From: Firmicutes bacterium CAG:882
GTDB taxonomy: Bacteria > Bacillota > Clostridia > Lachnospirales > Lachnospiraceae
Reading direction: 5' to 3'
Assembly: GCA_000435595.1 (NCBI GenBank)
Contig: FR895425.1
Coordinates: 1 to 64,000, forward strand
Length of the DNA stretch: 64,000 bases
Shown: in pieces, positions 53,513-62,182 of the stretch
Layout: each line of letters begins with the position of its first letter
Numbering within the stretch: position 1 is the first letter of the stretch
Program-made: the position numbers and the translations under genes
Notes under the pieces: model-generated
The model's database searches: none
The model's input: the letters and a program-made list of their open reading frames with translations, nothing else
Told to the model about the DNA's origin: nothing

Positions 53513-54562
53513 TCACTGGCTGAGCTTGTGAAGTGTGATGCAGTTAGGCGTATCAATCTTAACCGGCTTGCCATTCATTACAAGAAGACCTTTTTCATAA
53601 TGTATTGTGAAGAAGGTGAGAGTTCCTGACTCGTTGTTGACGCTTACGAGATGCTTTTCGTCAGGGAAGAGATTGATGTCCTTAGGATAATCCCCGCTGA
53701 TTGGAAGGCTGTTCTTGAGTGATAAAAGTCCTGTCTCCTTATCTACGGAGTAAATGGTGACGCTGTTGTCTCCCGCATTGGAGCAGAATACATAATCGCC
53801 GTTTTTAGATACCTGTATGGCAGCGGCAGCGGTATTCTCCTTGTGCCCCTTTCTTACGGTGAATATGTTCTGTATAAATTCAAAACGTGTCTTGTTCTCA
53901 GGAGTATACTTATACACATCTATGTAATTCTTCAGCTCACACACAATATATGCATACTTTCCGTCCGGGCTGAAGGTTATCTCGCGCGGGGCGGATTCAA
54001 GCTGGCATCTGATAATATCTGAAAGCTTCAGCCTGCCGGTTGCCTTGTCAAAGTCGTAGAGCTTAACCTGATCCATACCGATATCGCATACACAGAGTAA
54101 ATCTTCATCAGGCGTTAATACGGAACAGTTGATGTGGGGACGGAAATTGCGCTCTGCGATACTTCCCATACCCTTGTGGTATACCTCAGCCGTTATTGCT
54201 CCTACAGTTCCGTCGGCATTGATGTGAAGAACCGTCAGCTTGCCGTCATGATAACCTGATACAAATATATAGTCGTCAGCTTTTGTGAGTGAAAGATGGC
54301 AGCCACGCATACCCTTTATTGAAGAAGTATTCATATATTCAAGTCCGCCGTCAGGCTTGATCTTAAAGGCTGCAATGCCTTCATCGACTATTGAATAGAG
54401 ATATCTGCCGTTATGAGAAACAATAAGATATGATGAATTGTTGACAATGACCTCCTCACGGTATGACATATGTCCCGCTTCGTTATCAACATCCAATATG
54501 GTAATTCCTTTGCTTGAATCATGTGTGTAGGAACCTACATAAGCAACATATTTTTCAGCCAT
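53513..54562 (-). CDS. Lactonase-family seven-bladed beta-propeller protein (6-phosphogluconolactonase-like)
   Basis: 349 residues, lactonase family (Pfam Lactonase, YbhE/Pgl type). The repeated blade pattern carries HNGRYLYSI, ADDYIFVSGYHDG and SPDGKYAYIVCEL, and the conserved N-terminus is YVAYVGSYTHDSSKGI. It may hydrolyse 6-phosphogluconolactone or an unrelated lactone; members without the typical Arg and His residues have other roles. GAGG precedes the ATG. It stands alone, reading left, and ends at the shared terminator. Confidence 0.85.
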   Translation of the reverse strand: MAEKYVAYVGSYTHDSSKGITILDVDNEAGHMSYREEVIVNNSSYLIVSHNGRYLYSIVDEGIAAFKIKPDGGLEYMNTSSIKGMRGCHLSLTKADDYIFVSGYHDGKLTVLHINADGTVGAITAEVYHKGMGSIAERNFRPHINCSVLTPDEDLLCVCDIGMDQVKLYDFDKATGRLKLSDIIRCQLESAPREITFSPDGKYAYIVCELKNYIDVYKYTPENKTRFEFIQNIFTVRKGHKENTAAAAIQVSKNGDYVFCSNAGDNSVTIYSVDKETGLLSLKNSLPISGDYPKDINLFPDEKHLVSVNNESGTLTFFTIHYEKGLLVMNGKPVKIDTPNCITLHKLSQ

Positions 54563-54600
54563 AGTAACCTCAATTCCGCCACAGTAGATGTGGCACGTTA

Positions 54601-54639
54601 TTTGTAAATTAAAAGGGCTGCCGGTTAAAATGGCAGCCC
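54601..54639 (-). terminator. Rho-independent terminator of the B12-regulated operon
   Basis: On the minus strand GGGCTGCC-ATTTTAACC-GGCAGCCC is followed by TTTTAATTT. Confidence 0.85.
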
Positions 54640-54669
54640 GGATTTATATTTATTTTACGTCAATAGAGG

Positions 54670-55170
54670 TTATTTTACAAGCGTTTTCATAACTTTTGAA
54701 AGTAAAATCGTAAGAGGCTTATAGAGAAAAAGTGCAGTCAAAAAATTACCTATACAGTGTACTATATCAAAAGGTATTCCGCTTATAAAATATGCAAAGC
54801 CCGAACCTATGCCGAACATTACTCCCTGAGTGATTGAGCACAGTGCTCCAAAGACAAGTCCGAACGCACCATTGATTACAGCCCAGAAAACGGCTGAATC
54901 ATTGCGCCTTAACAGCATTGTAATTCCCCATAAAACCGCCCAGACATAGAGATACATTATCCACCAGCTTCCAAAGCCCCAGAATATGCCTTCAAGCAGA
55001 ACGAATACATATATTGGAAAAAGAGCTTTTTTGCCGAATATTTTGGTGTATACCAGAAAAAGTATGGACACAACCTCTATATTTGGAAGAAAGCTTAAGG
55101 CAACCTGACCGACATATGCGATTGCTCCGAGCATTCCTAGAAGTACTATCTCAAAAGTCTTATATTTCAT
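54670..55170 (-). CDS. ECF transporter S component, probably for cobalamin
   Basis: 166 residues, six hydrophobic segments, with an N-terminus typical of S components (FEIVLLGMLGAIAYVGQVAL). It is the substrate-binding membrane subunit of an energy-coupling-factor importer and would work with a shared EcfAA'T module encoded elsewhere. The gene has no clear ribosome site; it starts 17 bases past the DUF4430 gene and is likely translated by coupling. The AdoCbl riboswitch upstream of the operon points to cobalamin or a precursor. Substrate is inferred from that. Confidence 0.82.
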   Translation of the reverse strand: MKYKTFEIVLLGMLGAIAYVGQVALSFLPNIEVVSILFLVYTKIFGKKALFPIYVFVLLEGIFWGFGSWWIMYLYVWAVLWGITMLLRRNDSAVFWAVINGAFGLVFGALCSITQGVMFGIGSGFAYFISGIPFDIVHCIGNFLTALFLYKPLTILLSKVMKTLVK

Positions 55171-55187
55171 AAGGTGGTTTTACCTGC

Positions 55188-55589
55188 CTAGTATGTCTCA
55201 AGTGCAAGCTTGAAGGTGTCACCGTCATTGACAGGTGTTGAATCCACACCTGTAGATGCATAGTCATCGCCTATGTAAAGCGCCCAGTACTGATGAGCCG
55301 AGTCGTCGGCTGTTACGCCGTCAACTGTCTTTACATATAAGCCCCACTCGGACTCGTCTCCTGCGATGAGGTTTTCCTGCTCAAGGGCGCCGCGGAGGTA
55401 ATCTTCGTTGGTCTTGATTGTGAAATCCTTGGTGCTTGCGTCAGCGTATACCACGGTTAAAGTGATGGTCTTGTTTCCACCTGCATCCTTTGGCTGAGGT
55501 CTTAAGTTGATGTAGAGCAGTGCCAGAACTACAACAGCTACAACTAAGCCAAGAACACCAAATAAAATCTTCTTATTCTTTTTGCTCAT
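55188..55589 (-). CDS. DUF4430 lipoprotein-like surface protein, probable cobalamin binding
   Basis: 133 residues. A basic N-terminus and a hydrophobic helix (about 8-28) anchor or export it, and no lipobox is seen. The remainder is a DUF4430 domain (ITLTVVYADASTKDFTIKTNE, a middle WGLYVKTVDGV and HQYWALYIGDDYASTGVD), a fold related to the C-terminal domain of transcobalamin/intrinsic factor. With the riboswitch and the S component it fits a cobalamin capture protein. AAAGGAG precedes the ATG. Confidence 0.82.
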   Translation of the reverse strand: MSKKNKKILFGVLGLVVAVVVLALLYINLRPQPKDAGGNKTITLTVVYADASTKDFTIKTNEDYLRGALEQENLIAGDESEWGLYVKTVDGVTADDSAHQYWALYIGDDYASTGVDSTPVNDGDTFKLALETY

Positions 55590-55681
55590 TTGTTTTCTCC
55601 TTTAAATTATGTATTTTTGCCATAAAGTATTATCCGGTCATCGCAGATGTGCAATACAAAAATTGCAATACTTTTCACATA

Positions 55682-55885
55682 AGGCAGGTCTTCTGACTCA
55701 AGATATGGCATCCGCATCTGTCTTCCCGGAGCAGAGCTGCCCCAGTGACTTTTTCACCGGCACTTGGTGCTTAGCGGACTAATCTTTTACAGCGACGGGC
55801 TCGTTCAGGATTATCACCTGATTCCCTCTTAGCAGCCGGAATACCGGCTGAACCATTATGTCCGGCATTCTGTATACACAGAACT
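55682..55885 (-). promoter_or_regulatory. Cobalamin (AdoCbl) riboswitch
   Basis: Read on the minus strand, the element holds AAGAGGGAATCAGGTG, then GAGCCCGTCGCTGTAA, AGTCACTGGGGCA and GAGTCAGAAGACCTGCC, in that order, the conserved blocks of the AdoCbl aptamer. Downstream (55600-55680) AAGTATT and AATACTT arms could form an expression platform. A weak promoter lies upstream on the minus strand (TTGACT with 15-base spacer to TATACA, 55893-55919). It regulates the DUF4430 and ECF S genes, off when B12 is abundant. Confidence 0.93.
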
Positions 55886-56052
55886 TTATTAGTGTATAAC
55901 ATTGGGAGTCAAAAGTCAAACAGAATGAAATCGGGCAGGGAAGAACAGTCGTAATCATTGAAAGGATGGAAATGATATGGTAAGATTAACAAACAGGCAC
56001 AAACACAATTTATACTTTTGCCACTTACATCATGAAATCGGGGTATAAAAAT

Positions 56053-56844
56053 ATGAACGCGGCGGATAAGAAGAGAGTATATATTCTGGATATAATAAGG
56101 GGCATTCTGATAATATATGTTGTTTATTATCATTTTATGTATGATTTGAATGACATTATGGGGCATGAGATTGGGTATCTCTACTCTGAATGGTTCTCGA
56201 CAGTGAGGGACTGCATGTCAGGGTCACTCATATTCATATCCGGAATATCATGTAATTTTTCAAGAAATAATATAAAGAGAGGTGCAAGAACGTCACTCAT
56301 TGCACTCATGCTTTCGATGGTGACGGCGGTGGTGATGCCCTCGCAGACAATAATATTCGGAATTCTGCATCTGCTGGGAATAATGATGCTGATGTACGGA
56401 TTTGGTGAGCTTGCGGCAAATAAAATCAGAAGAAAAAAAATGCAGAAAAAGGAAGCTTCAATGCGCGTAAGAGTTGTCCTGATGTCAGTATTTTTAATTC
56501 TGTTTTTTGTGTGCAGAAATGTATATTACGGCTGGCTGACATTTGGAAATTTCAGGCTGTACCTGCCGGATGTTCTGTATGGCGGAAGCAACGGCTTTCT
56601 TTATATAATGGGATTTTGGCAGAGACTAAGCTCGGCAGACTACTATCCGCTCATTCCGTGGGGATTTTTATTTTTGGCGGGAGCGATGATCGGACGCATA
56701 TTTAAGAGCGACAGGCTTCCGCGGTTTATGTATATGAATTTTTGTCCGCCGCTTGCGTTCATCGGCAGGCATACCATGATAATATATCTCGCACATCAGC
56801 CGATACTTCTTGGTATTTTTATGCTTGCGCAGAAGCTTGTATAA
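56053..56844 (+). CDS. DUF1624 / heparan-alpha-glucosaminide acetyltransferase-type membrane protein
   Basis: 263 residues from the ATG at 56053, after GGGG; an ATG 21 bases upstream lacks a ribosome site. About seven hydrophobic helices are seen (first about 12-30). The N-terminal signature YILDIIRGILIIYVVYYHFMYDL with a conserved His and the segment LIFISGISCNF are typical of DUF1624, a family of acyltransferases in the membrane. It probably moves an acetyl group across the membrane onto a cell-surface sugar. It is divergent from the B12 operon. Substrate unknown. Confidence 0.82.
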   Translation: MNAADKKRVYILDIIRGILIIYVVYYHFMYDLNDIMGHEIGYLYSEWFSTVRDCMSGSLIFISGISCNFSRNNIKRGARTSLIALMLSMVTAVVMPSQTIIFGILHLLGIMMLMYGFGELAANKIRRKKMQKKEASMRVRVVLMSVFLILFFVCRNVYYGWLTFGNFRLYLPDVLYGGSNGFLYIMGFWQRLSSADYYPLIPWGFLFLAGAMIGRIFKSDRLPRFMYMNFCPPLAFIGRHTMIIYLAHQPILLGIFMLAQKLV

Positions 56845-56915
56845 TTGATGTCTTTCTTGGAATAATAATCGGGCAATGATTTATCGTTGTATATTTATTA
56901 TTCGGAGGTGTTGAC

Positions 56916-57233
56916 ATGAACGATTTAGCTTGTGGAGTTAAGAGCTGTGCCTATAATGAGAGCAACTGCTGTAAGAGGGAAGGAATCAAGGTCGACGGAG
57001 CAATGGCTGAGAATTCCGCGTCCACATGTTGTTCATCATTCTGTGAATGTGGAAGTCCGCGTGTGACATCAGCTTGTGAGTGTGAACCTAAAAGAGTCAC
57101 CAATATTATCTGTGACGCGGTTAAGTGCCGTTACAATGAGGACAAGAATTGTACGGCGAAGCATGTTGATGTAACGGGAAGCCATGCCATGATTGCTTCA
57201 GAGACAGAGTGTGCAACATTCGTAGGCAGATAG
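56916..57233 (+). CDS. DUF1540 cysteine-rich protein (two copies)
   Basis: 105 residues with two DUF1540-like modules: residues about 5-45 (CGVKSCAYNESNCCKREGIKV... SSTCCSSF) and about 65-105 (CDAVKCRYNEDKNCTAKHVDV... ETECATF). Many cysteines suggest metal or redox binding. In Clostridia DUF1540 proteins are small, abundant and of unknown function. GGAGGTG precedes the ATG and a strong terminator follows. Confidence 0.85.
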   Translation: MNDLACGVKSCAYNESNCCKREGIKVDGAMAENSASTCCSSFCECGSPRVTSACECEPKRVTNIICDAVKCRYNEDKNCTAKHVDVTGSHAMIASETECATFVGR

Positions 57234-57260
57234 CACATAGTAATTATATGCCTATATAAG

Positions 57261-57295
57261 GCGGAGCCCGTCTTAAATGTCGGGCTCTGCTTTTT
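57261..57295 (+). terminator. Rho-independent terminator of the DUF1540 gene
   Basis: GCGGAGCCCG (57261-57270) pairs with CGGGCTCTGC (57281-57290) around a 10-base loop, followed by TTTTT. Confidence 0.9.
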
Positions 57296-57296
57296 G

Positions 57297-57325
57297 TTGA
57301 CAAAAGAAGAATAAGAGTATACAAT
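57297..57325 (+). promoter_or_regulatory. Promoter of the UvrD-like helicase gene
   Basis: TTGACA (57297-57302), 17-base spacer, TACAAT (57320-57325), directly behind the terminator. Confidence 0.75.
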
Positions 57326-57377
57326 AAGTAAAGTGTATTATATGATGCAATTTTAACAGTGGATGAGAGGTGAGAAC

Positions 57378-59312
57378 ATGCAGTCAAATGAGGCGCAGAA
57401 TAAGGCAATCAACCATATTGACGGACCGATGCTGGTGCTTGCGGGACCGGGGTCGGGAAAAACAACGGTAATCACAAGGCGCGTTGAGAAACTTATAAGA
57501 CACGGAATTAATCCTATGAACATTCTGGTAATTACGTTCACTAAGGCAGCGGCGAATGAGATGAAGGAGCGTTTTTACCGCCTTATGGCTGACGGTACGG
57601 AACCATACCGCAATGTCACATTCGGAACCTTTCATGCTGTATTTTTCACTATTCTTAAGCATGCCTACAATCTGTCGGCGGATAATATCATAAGAGAAGA
57701 GGAGCGGTATGCGATAGTTAAGGCGGCAATCGGGCAATATGAGCTTGATATAGAGGATGAGCGGGAGTTTACCGCCAATGTGCTCGGTGAGATTGCCAGG
57801 GTTAAGTCTGACAGAATACCGATACAGAACTATTATTCGACTAACTGTCCGGCGGATATATTCAGAAAGATATATGATGAGTATAATACAAGGCTTAAGA
57901 ATACGAGAAAGCTGGATTTTGAGGATATGTTAGGATACACCTATGAGCTTTTGACACAGCGGAGTGATATATTGTCGGCATGGCAGGGAAAATATAAGTA
58001 TATTCTTATCGATGAATTTCAGGATATCAATAAGGTTCAGTATGACACGATAAGGCTGCTTGCCGCTCCTGAGAATAATCTTTTTATTGTTGGCGATGAT
58101 GATCAGAGTATATACGGCTTCAGAGGTTCTAAGCCCGATATAATGCTTAATTTCGGCAAGGATTACGGGAATGCGGCTCAGGTGACTTTGGATGTCAACT
58201 ACCGCTCGACACCTGAGATAGTTAAAGCGGCAGGTGATGTGATAAGGTTCAATAATAAGAGATATAAGAAGAACATAACGCCTGACAGGGAATCCGGTGG
58301 GGCGGTTGTAGTAAGAAGAACAAAGGATTTTATCGATGAGTATAATGAGGTATGCGAACGAATTAAGGCGGTGACGGACGGTGACAGGAAGCGTTACGGT
58401 GATATAGCTGTTTTGTACAGGACGTCGGCTGGAATAGGTTCGCTGGTAAGGAAGCTTATGGAGAACGGAATACCGTTTCAGATAAGGGATAAGCTGCCGG
58501 ATATGTTCGAACACTGGATTGCCAAGGATATTTTTGCATATATAAGGCTTGCCTGCGGCACTGCAAACAGGGCGGATTTTATATCGGTATGCAACAAGCC
58601 CAAGCGCTATATAGGGCGGGATTATCTGACAGATGAGGAAATTAATCTTGATAAGCTCTGTACATATTATGAGGATAAGCAGTGGATGGTGGAGAGAATA
58701 CTCAAGCTTAAGAATGATTTGGAACTTGTTGCAAAACTCAATCCTTATGCTGCCGTGAACTATATAAGAAGGGGCATAGGCTACGATGATTATATTACGG
58801 AGTATGCCATGAATCATCATATTCAGGCGGACGAATTGTTCGATGTACTCAATGACATTCATGAGAGTGCGAGAGATCACAATACATTTGCGGAGTGGGA
58901 CAGGGCGGTGAGTGAGTACCGGCAGCGTGTACATGAGGTTCCACATAATGATATTCCAAGGGTTACACTCACAACAATGCACAGCTCCAAGGGCTTAGAG
59001 TTCGACACTGTGTTTATAATTGACGCCAATGAGGGAAACTGCCCACATAAGAAGGCGGTGCTTGATACGGATATAGAGGAAGAGAGAAGAATGTTTTATG
59101 TTGCCATGACGAGGGCAAAAAGACACTTGTACATATACAGTTCATACGAAAAATATAACAAGACACTTGAAGTGAGCAGATTTTTGATTGAGGGCGGGCT
59201 GTATGTTCCGGAAAAATCAAAATACAATGCAAAAGCCCCCGTTACAGGAGGCTTCAGAGCAGGTGGAAGCGGTTATAAATGGAACCGCTCCGGCACCAAT
59301 TATTCAGGTTAG
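57378..59312 (+). CDS. UvrD/Rep-type (SF1) ATP-dependent DNA helicase
   Basis: 644 residues from the ATG after GAGGTGAG. Helicase motifs in order: motif I AGPGSGKTT (about 21-29), motif II LIDEFQD (about 212-218), motif III GDDDQSIYGFRG (about 235-246), motif IV VNYRST (about 273-278), motif V TMHSSKGLEF (about 535-544) and motif VI YVAMTRAK (about 573-580). It is shorter than PcrA (about 720), lacking the C-terminal PcrA-type tail, and ends in a Gly/Ser-rich stretch. It probably unwinds DNA in repair or replication restart. Confidence 0.9.
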   Translation: MQSNEAQNKAINHIDGPMLVLAGPGSGKTTVITRRVEKLIRHGINPMNILVITFTKAAANEMKERFYRLMADGTEPYRNVTFGTFHAVFFTILKHAYNLSADNIIREEERYAIVKAAIGQYELDIEDEREFTANVLGEIARVKSDRIPIQNYYSTNCPADIFRKIYDEYNTRLKNTRKLDFEDMLGYTYELLTQRSDILSAWQGKYKYILIDEFQDINKVQYDTIRLLAAPENNLFIVGDDDQSIYGFRGSKPDIMLNFGKDYGNAAQVTLDVNYRSTPEIVKAAGDVIRFNNKRYKKNITPDRESGGAVVVRRTKDFIDEYNEVCERIKAVTDGDRKRYGDIAVLYRTSAGIGSLVRKLMENGIPFQIRDKLPDMFEHWIAKDIFAYIRLACGTANRADFISVCNKPKRYIGRDYLTDEEINLDKLCTYYEDKQWMVERILKLKNDLELVAKLNPYAAVNYIRRGIGYDDYITEYAMNHHIQADELFDVLNDIHESARDHNTFAEWDRAVSEYRQRVHEVPHNDIPRVTLTTMHSSKGLEFDTVFIIDANEGNCPHKKAVLDTDIEEERRMFYVAMTRAKRHLYIYSSYEKYNKTLEVSRFLIEGGLYVPEKSKYNAKAPVTGGFRAGGSGYKWNRSGTNYSG

Positions 59313-59324
59313 AGTGGCTGATGA

Positions 59325-59651
59325 TTATTCCTCGTCGTCATCAGCTAAGAGTTCAGCGTACTCATCCTCATCCATGAGCTCGTCGAACGCATCGGCTACG
59401 CGCTCATATTCTTCATCGTCCTCTATGTTTCCGAGAGATGGTTCACCATCCGCATCTTCAAAATATTGATAAAGGTATACTTCGCCTTCGGCGGCATCGC
59501 TGTCGTTGAGAGGGAGAAGTGCAATATAGTCCTGTTCGCCTACAGGGAACACTGCGACAATTCCGCACTCCACTTCCTTCCCGTTGTCGAGTGAGAGTGT
59601 GACTGTTCCTTCCTCAAATTCGTTCATATAATCTTCATTCTTGTTAGCCAT
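59325..59651 (-). CDS. DUF1292 family protein
   Basis: 108 residues, small and very acidic. The DUF1292 core is GTVTLSLDNGKEVECGIVAVF and YIALLPLND, then GEVYLYQYFED. Function of the family is unknown; in Firmicutes it usually sits near the ruvX/yrzL group, but not here. The ACGGAGG ribosome site precedes the ATG. It converges on the helicase with a 12-base gap and no terminator. Confidence 0.85.
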   Translation of the reverse strand: MANKNEDYMNEFEEGTVTLSLDNGKEVECGIVAVFPVGEQDYIALLPLNDSDAAEGEVYLYQYFEDADGEPSLGNIEDDEEYERVADAFDELMDEDEYAELLADDDEE

Positions 59652-59751
59652 ATAGTCCTCCGTTAAGATTGTTTCATTACAGTGTGTATTATGCTGTATA
59701 TTAACAAAATATCATATTAATAAGTAATTTTCAATTCCATAAAAAAATTAC

Positions 59752-59780
59752 TTGCTATTTTTATAATTGTAATGTATTAT
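59752..59780 (+). promoter_or_regulatory. Promoter of the Lrp-type regulator
   Basis: TTGCTA (59752-59757), 17-base spacer, TATTAT (59775-59780). A leader of about 110 bases follows. Confidence 0.6.
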
Positions 59781-59895
59781 GAATAAAGATTAAGAAAATT
59801 AATATTTAATGTCAAAGGAGACAATATTTGCCGAGTGCACACTTGCTTTTTTTAGTGTATGGCGATATTGTTTTTTTTATTTAACGGAGGTTTTT

Positions 59896-60360
59896 ATGGA
59901 TAAAATTGATAAAAAAATAATAACACTGCTGCAGCAGAATGCGAGAATGCCGTTGAAGGCTTTGGCAGAGCAGGTGTTCTTATCGTCGCCGGCTGTATCT
60001 GCAAGAATCGAGAGACTCGAAAAGGAACAGATTATATCCAGGTATGAGGCAAAGGTTAATCCGTTTAAGTTAGGCTATCATATAACGGCATTTATCAATC
60101 TTGATGTTATGCCTGCACAGAAGCCTGAATTTTATCCGTTTGTGAAGTCGTGTCCGAACGTCATAGAATGTAATTGTGTCACGGGTGATTTTTCCATGCT
60201 GCTTAAGGTTACTTTCCCGAGTACAATGGAACTTGATACATTTATAGGGCAGCTTCAGAAGTTCGGAAGGACGAGCACACAGATTGTTTTTTCGACGCCG
60301 GTGGAACCGCGCGGAATAGATGTGAATTTTAACAATGAAGAATATGAGGAGAATGAATAG
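59896..60360 (+). CDS. Lrp/AsnC-family transcriptional regulator
   Basis: 154 residues from the ATG after ACGGAGG; in-frame codons upstream lack one. The N-terminal winged HTH shows IDKKIITLLQQNARMPLKAL and LSSPAVSARIERLEKEQII (about residues 3-45). The C-terminal RAM domain (about 65-140) has the motif NCVTGDFSMLLKV. It senses amino acids and forms octamers in the family. It stands alone between its own promoter and terminator. Confidence 0.92.
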   Translation: MDKIDKKIITLLQQNARMPLKALAEQVFLSSPAVSARIERLEKEQIISRYEAKVNPFKLGYHITAFINLDVMPAQKPEFYPFVKSCPNVIECNCVTGDFSMLLKVTFPSTMELDTFIGQLQKFGRTSTQIVFSTPVEPRGIDVNFNNEEYEENE

Positions 60361-60386
60361 GAGCTGTGATATGGCTCCTATTTTTA
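60356..60386 (+). terminator. Rho-independent terminator of the Lrp-type gene
   Basis: AATAGGAGC and GCTCCTATT form a 9-bp stem that includes the stop codon, followed by TTTAT. Confidence 0.8.
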
Positions 60387-60387
60387 T

Positions 60388-60416
60388 TTGACGACCTTGG
60401 GCTGATGCATTATAAT
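60388..60416 (+). promoter_or_regulatory. Promoter of maf
   Basis: TTGACG (60388-60393), 17-base spacer, TATAAT (60411-60416). Transcription near 60423 rules out an ATG at 60418 as start of maf. Confidence 0.72.
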
Positions 60417-60471
60417 CATGATAAAAAGAACAAAACTATTGTTAATCAGATGTTTTTGGAGGCAATATCGA

Positions 60472-61098
60472 ATGAAGACAATTCGTGATATGAATAAGAT
60501 AATACTTGCATCTGCATCGCCGAGGCGCAGGGAGCTTCTGAGTCAGATGGGGCTTAAGTTTGAGGTGATGCCGAGTCATTGCGATGAGGTTATAACGCGT
60601 AAGATACCTTGGGAGATAGTTATGGAGCTGTCATCGCAGAAGGCAAGGGAGCTTGTGTATAAGGCTGCCATGGACTCAATATCCGAGGATAAGGACAGTG
60701 ACGGTGAAGGACAGGATATTCTCGTTATAGGTGCCGACACTATAGTTGCATACGGGAATGAAATCCTTGGAAAACCGAAGGATAAGGACGATGCTGTGAG
60801 AATGCTTAAGCTTCTTGAGGGAAAGCAGCACAGCGTGTATACGGGAGTGTCGATGGTCTATCTTAAGGAGGGAATTGCGCAGACAAGGACATTTGTTGAG
60901 GAGACGAAGGTTTTTGTGGCACCGATGACCGATGAGCAGATAGAGAAATATGTGGCAACAGGAGAGCATGTGGACAAGGCTGGTGCATATGCCATACAGG
61001 GGCTTTTTGCCGAGTATATTGTAAAGATTGAAGGGGACTATAATAATGTTGTGGGGCTCCCGATCGGAAGAATAATGAGAGAGTGCATATTCTCTTAA
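60472..61098 (+). CDS. maf: Maf-type nucleoside triphosphate pyrophosphatase
   Basis: 208 residues. It hydrolyses dTTP/UTP or modified NTPs to the monophosphate, a house-cleaning enzyme. The N-terminal SASPRRRELLSQMG and the later VIGADTIVAYGNEILGKPKD (about residues 84-103) and TGEHVDKAGAYAIQG are diagnostic. The start is the ATG about ten bases after GGAGG. It is followed by the Cof-type HAD gene after 20 bases, probably an operon with the next three genes. Confidence 0.92.
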   Translation: MKTIRDMNKIILASASPRRRELLSQMGLKFEVMPSHCDEVITRKIPWEIVMELSSQKARELVYKAAMDSISEDKDSDGEGQDILVIGADTIVAYGNEILGKPKDKDDAVRMLKLLEGKQHSVYTGVSMVYLKEGIAQTRTFVEETKVFVAPMTDEQIEKYVATGEHVDKAGAYAIQGLFAEYIVKIEGDYNNVVGLPIGRIMRECIFS

Positions 61099-61118
61099 GG
61101 CTTACCAGGAGTTGAATT

Positions 61119-61922
61119 ATGAAAAAGAATAAAATAAAGTTTATTGCGAGCGATTTAGACGGGACACTTCTGCTTAACGGGGCACAGAAGGTGTCGGAAG
61201 AATTGATACCGCTCATAAAGAGGCTTAATGATGAGGGGATTATATTCTGCGCAGCCAGCGGAAGGCAGTATCCGAACTTAAGGAGGCTGTTTGGCGAGGT
61301 GGCGGATGAGCTTATGTATATCTGTGAGAACGGTTCGGTTATTATTTATAAGGACAAGCTGCTTGACAAGACGCCGATGAAGGTTGAACTCGGACGTGAT
61401 ATTATAAGGACTATTACAGGTGTTGAACAGTGTGAGGTGCTTGTGTCGGGTGAGAGAACATCATATCTTAAACCTAAGACGGAAAGCTATCTCGTGCGGA
61501 TGCGGGATATTGTGAGAAATGATATATGTCTGGTGGATGACCTTGAGCATATAGAAGAGGATTATGTGAAGATTTCTGTGTATGACCCGACCGGCATTGA
61601 AAATACACAGGATTATTTTCTGACTGCATTTGAAGGAAGAGCACAGTCGTGTGTATCGGGAAAACAGTGGCTTGACTATACAGCACAGGGTGTCAACAAG
61701 GGAAGTGCCATAAAGACGATTCAGCGGCTTATGGGATTTGAAGCTGAAGAGTGCATAGCCTTTGGTGATAATTTCAACGACATTGAGATGTTTCAGAGTG
61801 TCGGATATCCTATTGTCATGAGGCAGGCAGTGGATGCAGTCAAGGCCAATGCTGCATATGAGACTGACAGAGTGGAAAACAGCTTGAGAAAGCTTATTGA
61901 AAAATTACAGACGGAGGTATAA
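61119..61922 (+). CDS. Cof-type HAD-IIB hydrolase
   Basis: 267 residues. HAD motif I IASDLDGTLL (about residues 9-18), motif II ASGRQYPNL (about 47-55), motif III Lys in GVNKGSAI (about 195-202) and motif IV FGDNFNDIEM (about 218-227) are all present. The cap is of type C2B. It probably dephosphorylates a sugar phosphate or flavin-like substrate. CCAGGAG precedes the ATG. The small gene at 61925 starts 2 bases after its stop. Confidence 0.9.
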   Translation: MKKNKIKFIASDLDGTLLLNGAQKVSEELIPLIKRLNDEGIIFCAASGRQYPNLRRLFGEVADELMYICENGSVIIYKDKLLDKTPMKVELGRDIIRTITGVEQCEVLVSGERTSYLKPKTESYLVRMRDIVRNDICLVDDLEHIEEDYVKISVYDPTGIENTQDYFLTAFEGRAQSCVSGKQWLDYTAQGVNKGSAIKTIQRLMGFEAEECIAFGDNFNDIEMFQSVGYPIVMRQAVDAVKANAAYETDRVENSLRKLIEKLQTEV

Positions 61923-61924
61923 TT

Positions 61925-62182
61925 ATGAATGAGATTGACGAGATGTGTGCAGAGGTATTTTTAAAGGAGCAGGGAAAGCTTTTTGATGAGCCTGTGGCAG
62001 AGACTAAGGAGGAGGCAATGGAGTTTCTTGAAGACTGTTTTGCACAGGTATTCAATTCCGAGAAGGAGCTCCGTGCATATTGGAGAGAAGAGGGACTTGA
62101 TGATGAAGAGATGGAAGATGCCTCAGATGCACTTGAAGTGTTCGTTCTCCCGGATGGAAGATATCTCTATGTTGAGGCATAG
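61925..62182 (+). CDS. Small acidic conserved hypothetical protein
   Basis: 85 residues, very acidic (MNEIDEMCAEVFLKEQGKLF... EDASDALEVFVLPDG). No motif is recognised. It has ACGGAGGT upstream within the end of the HAD gene, so it is coupled, and its 3' end overlaps the parvulin lipoprotein start by 14 bases. Good ribosome site and tight packing make it a real gene. Confidence 0.7.
   Translation: MNEIDEMCAEVFLKEQGKLFDEPVAETKEEAMEFLEDCFAQVFNSEKELRAYWREEGLDDEEMEDASDALEVFVLPDGRYLYVEA

Noticed and set aside
57930..58982. A 350-codon open frame on the minus strand inside the helicase gene
   Set aside because: It is antisense to a gene with all SF1 helicase motifs, has no ribosome site and no recognisable domain.
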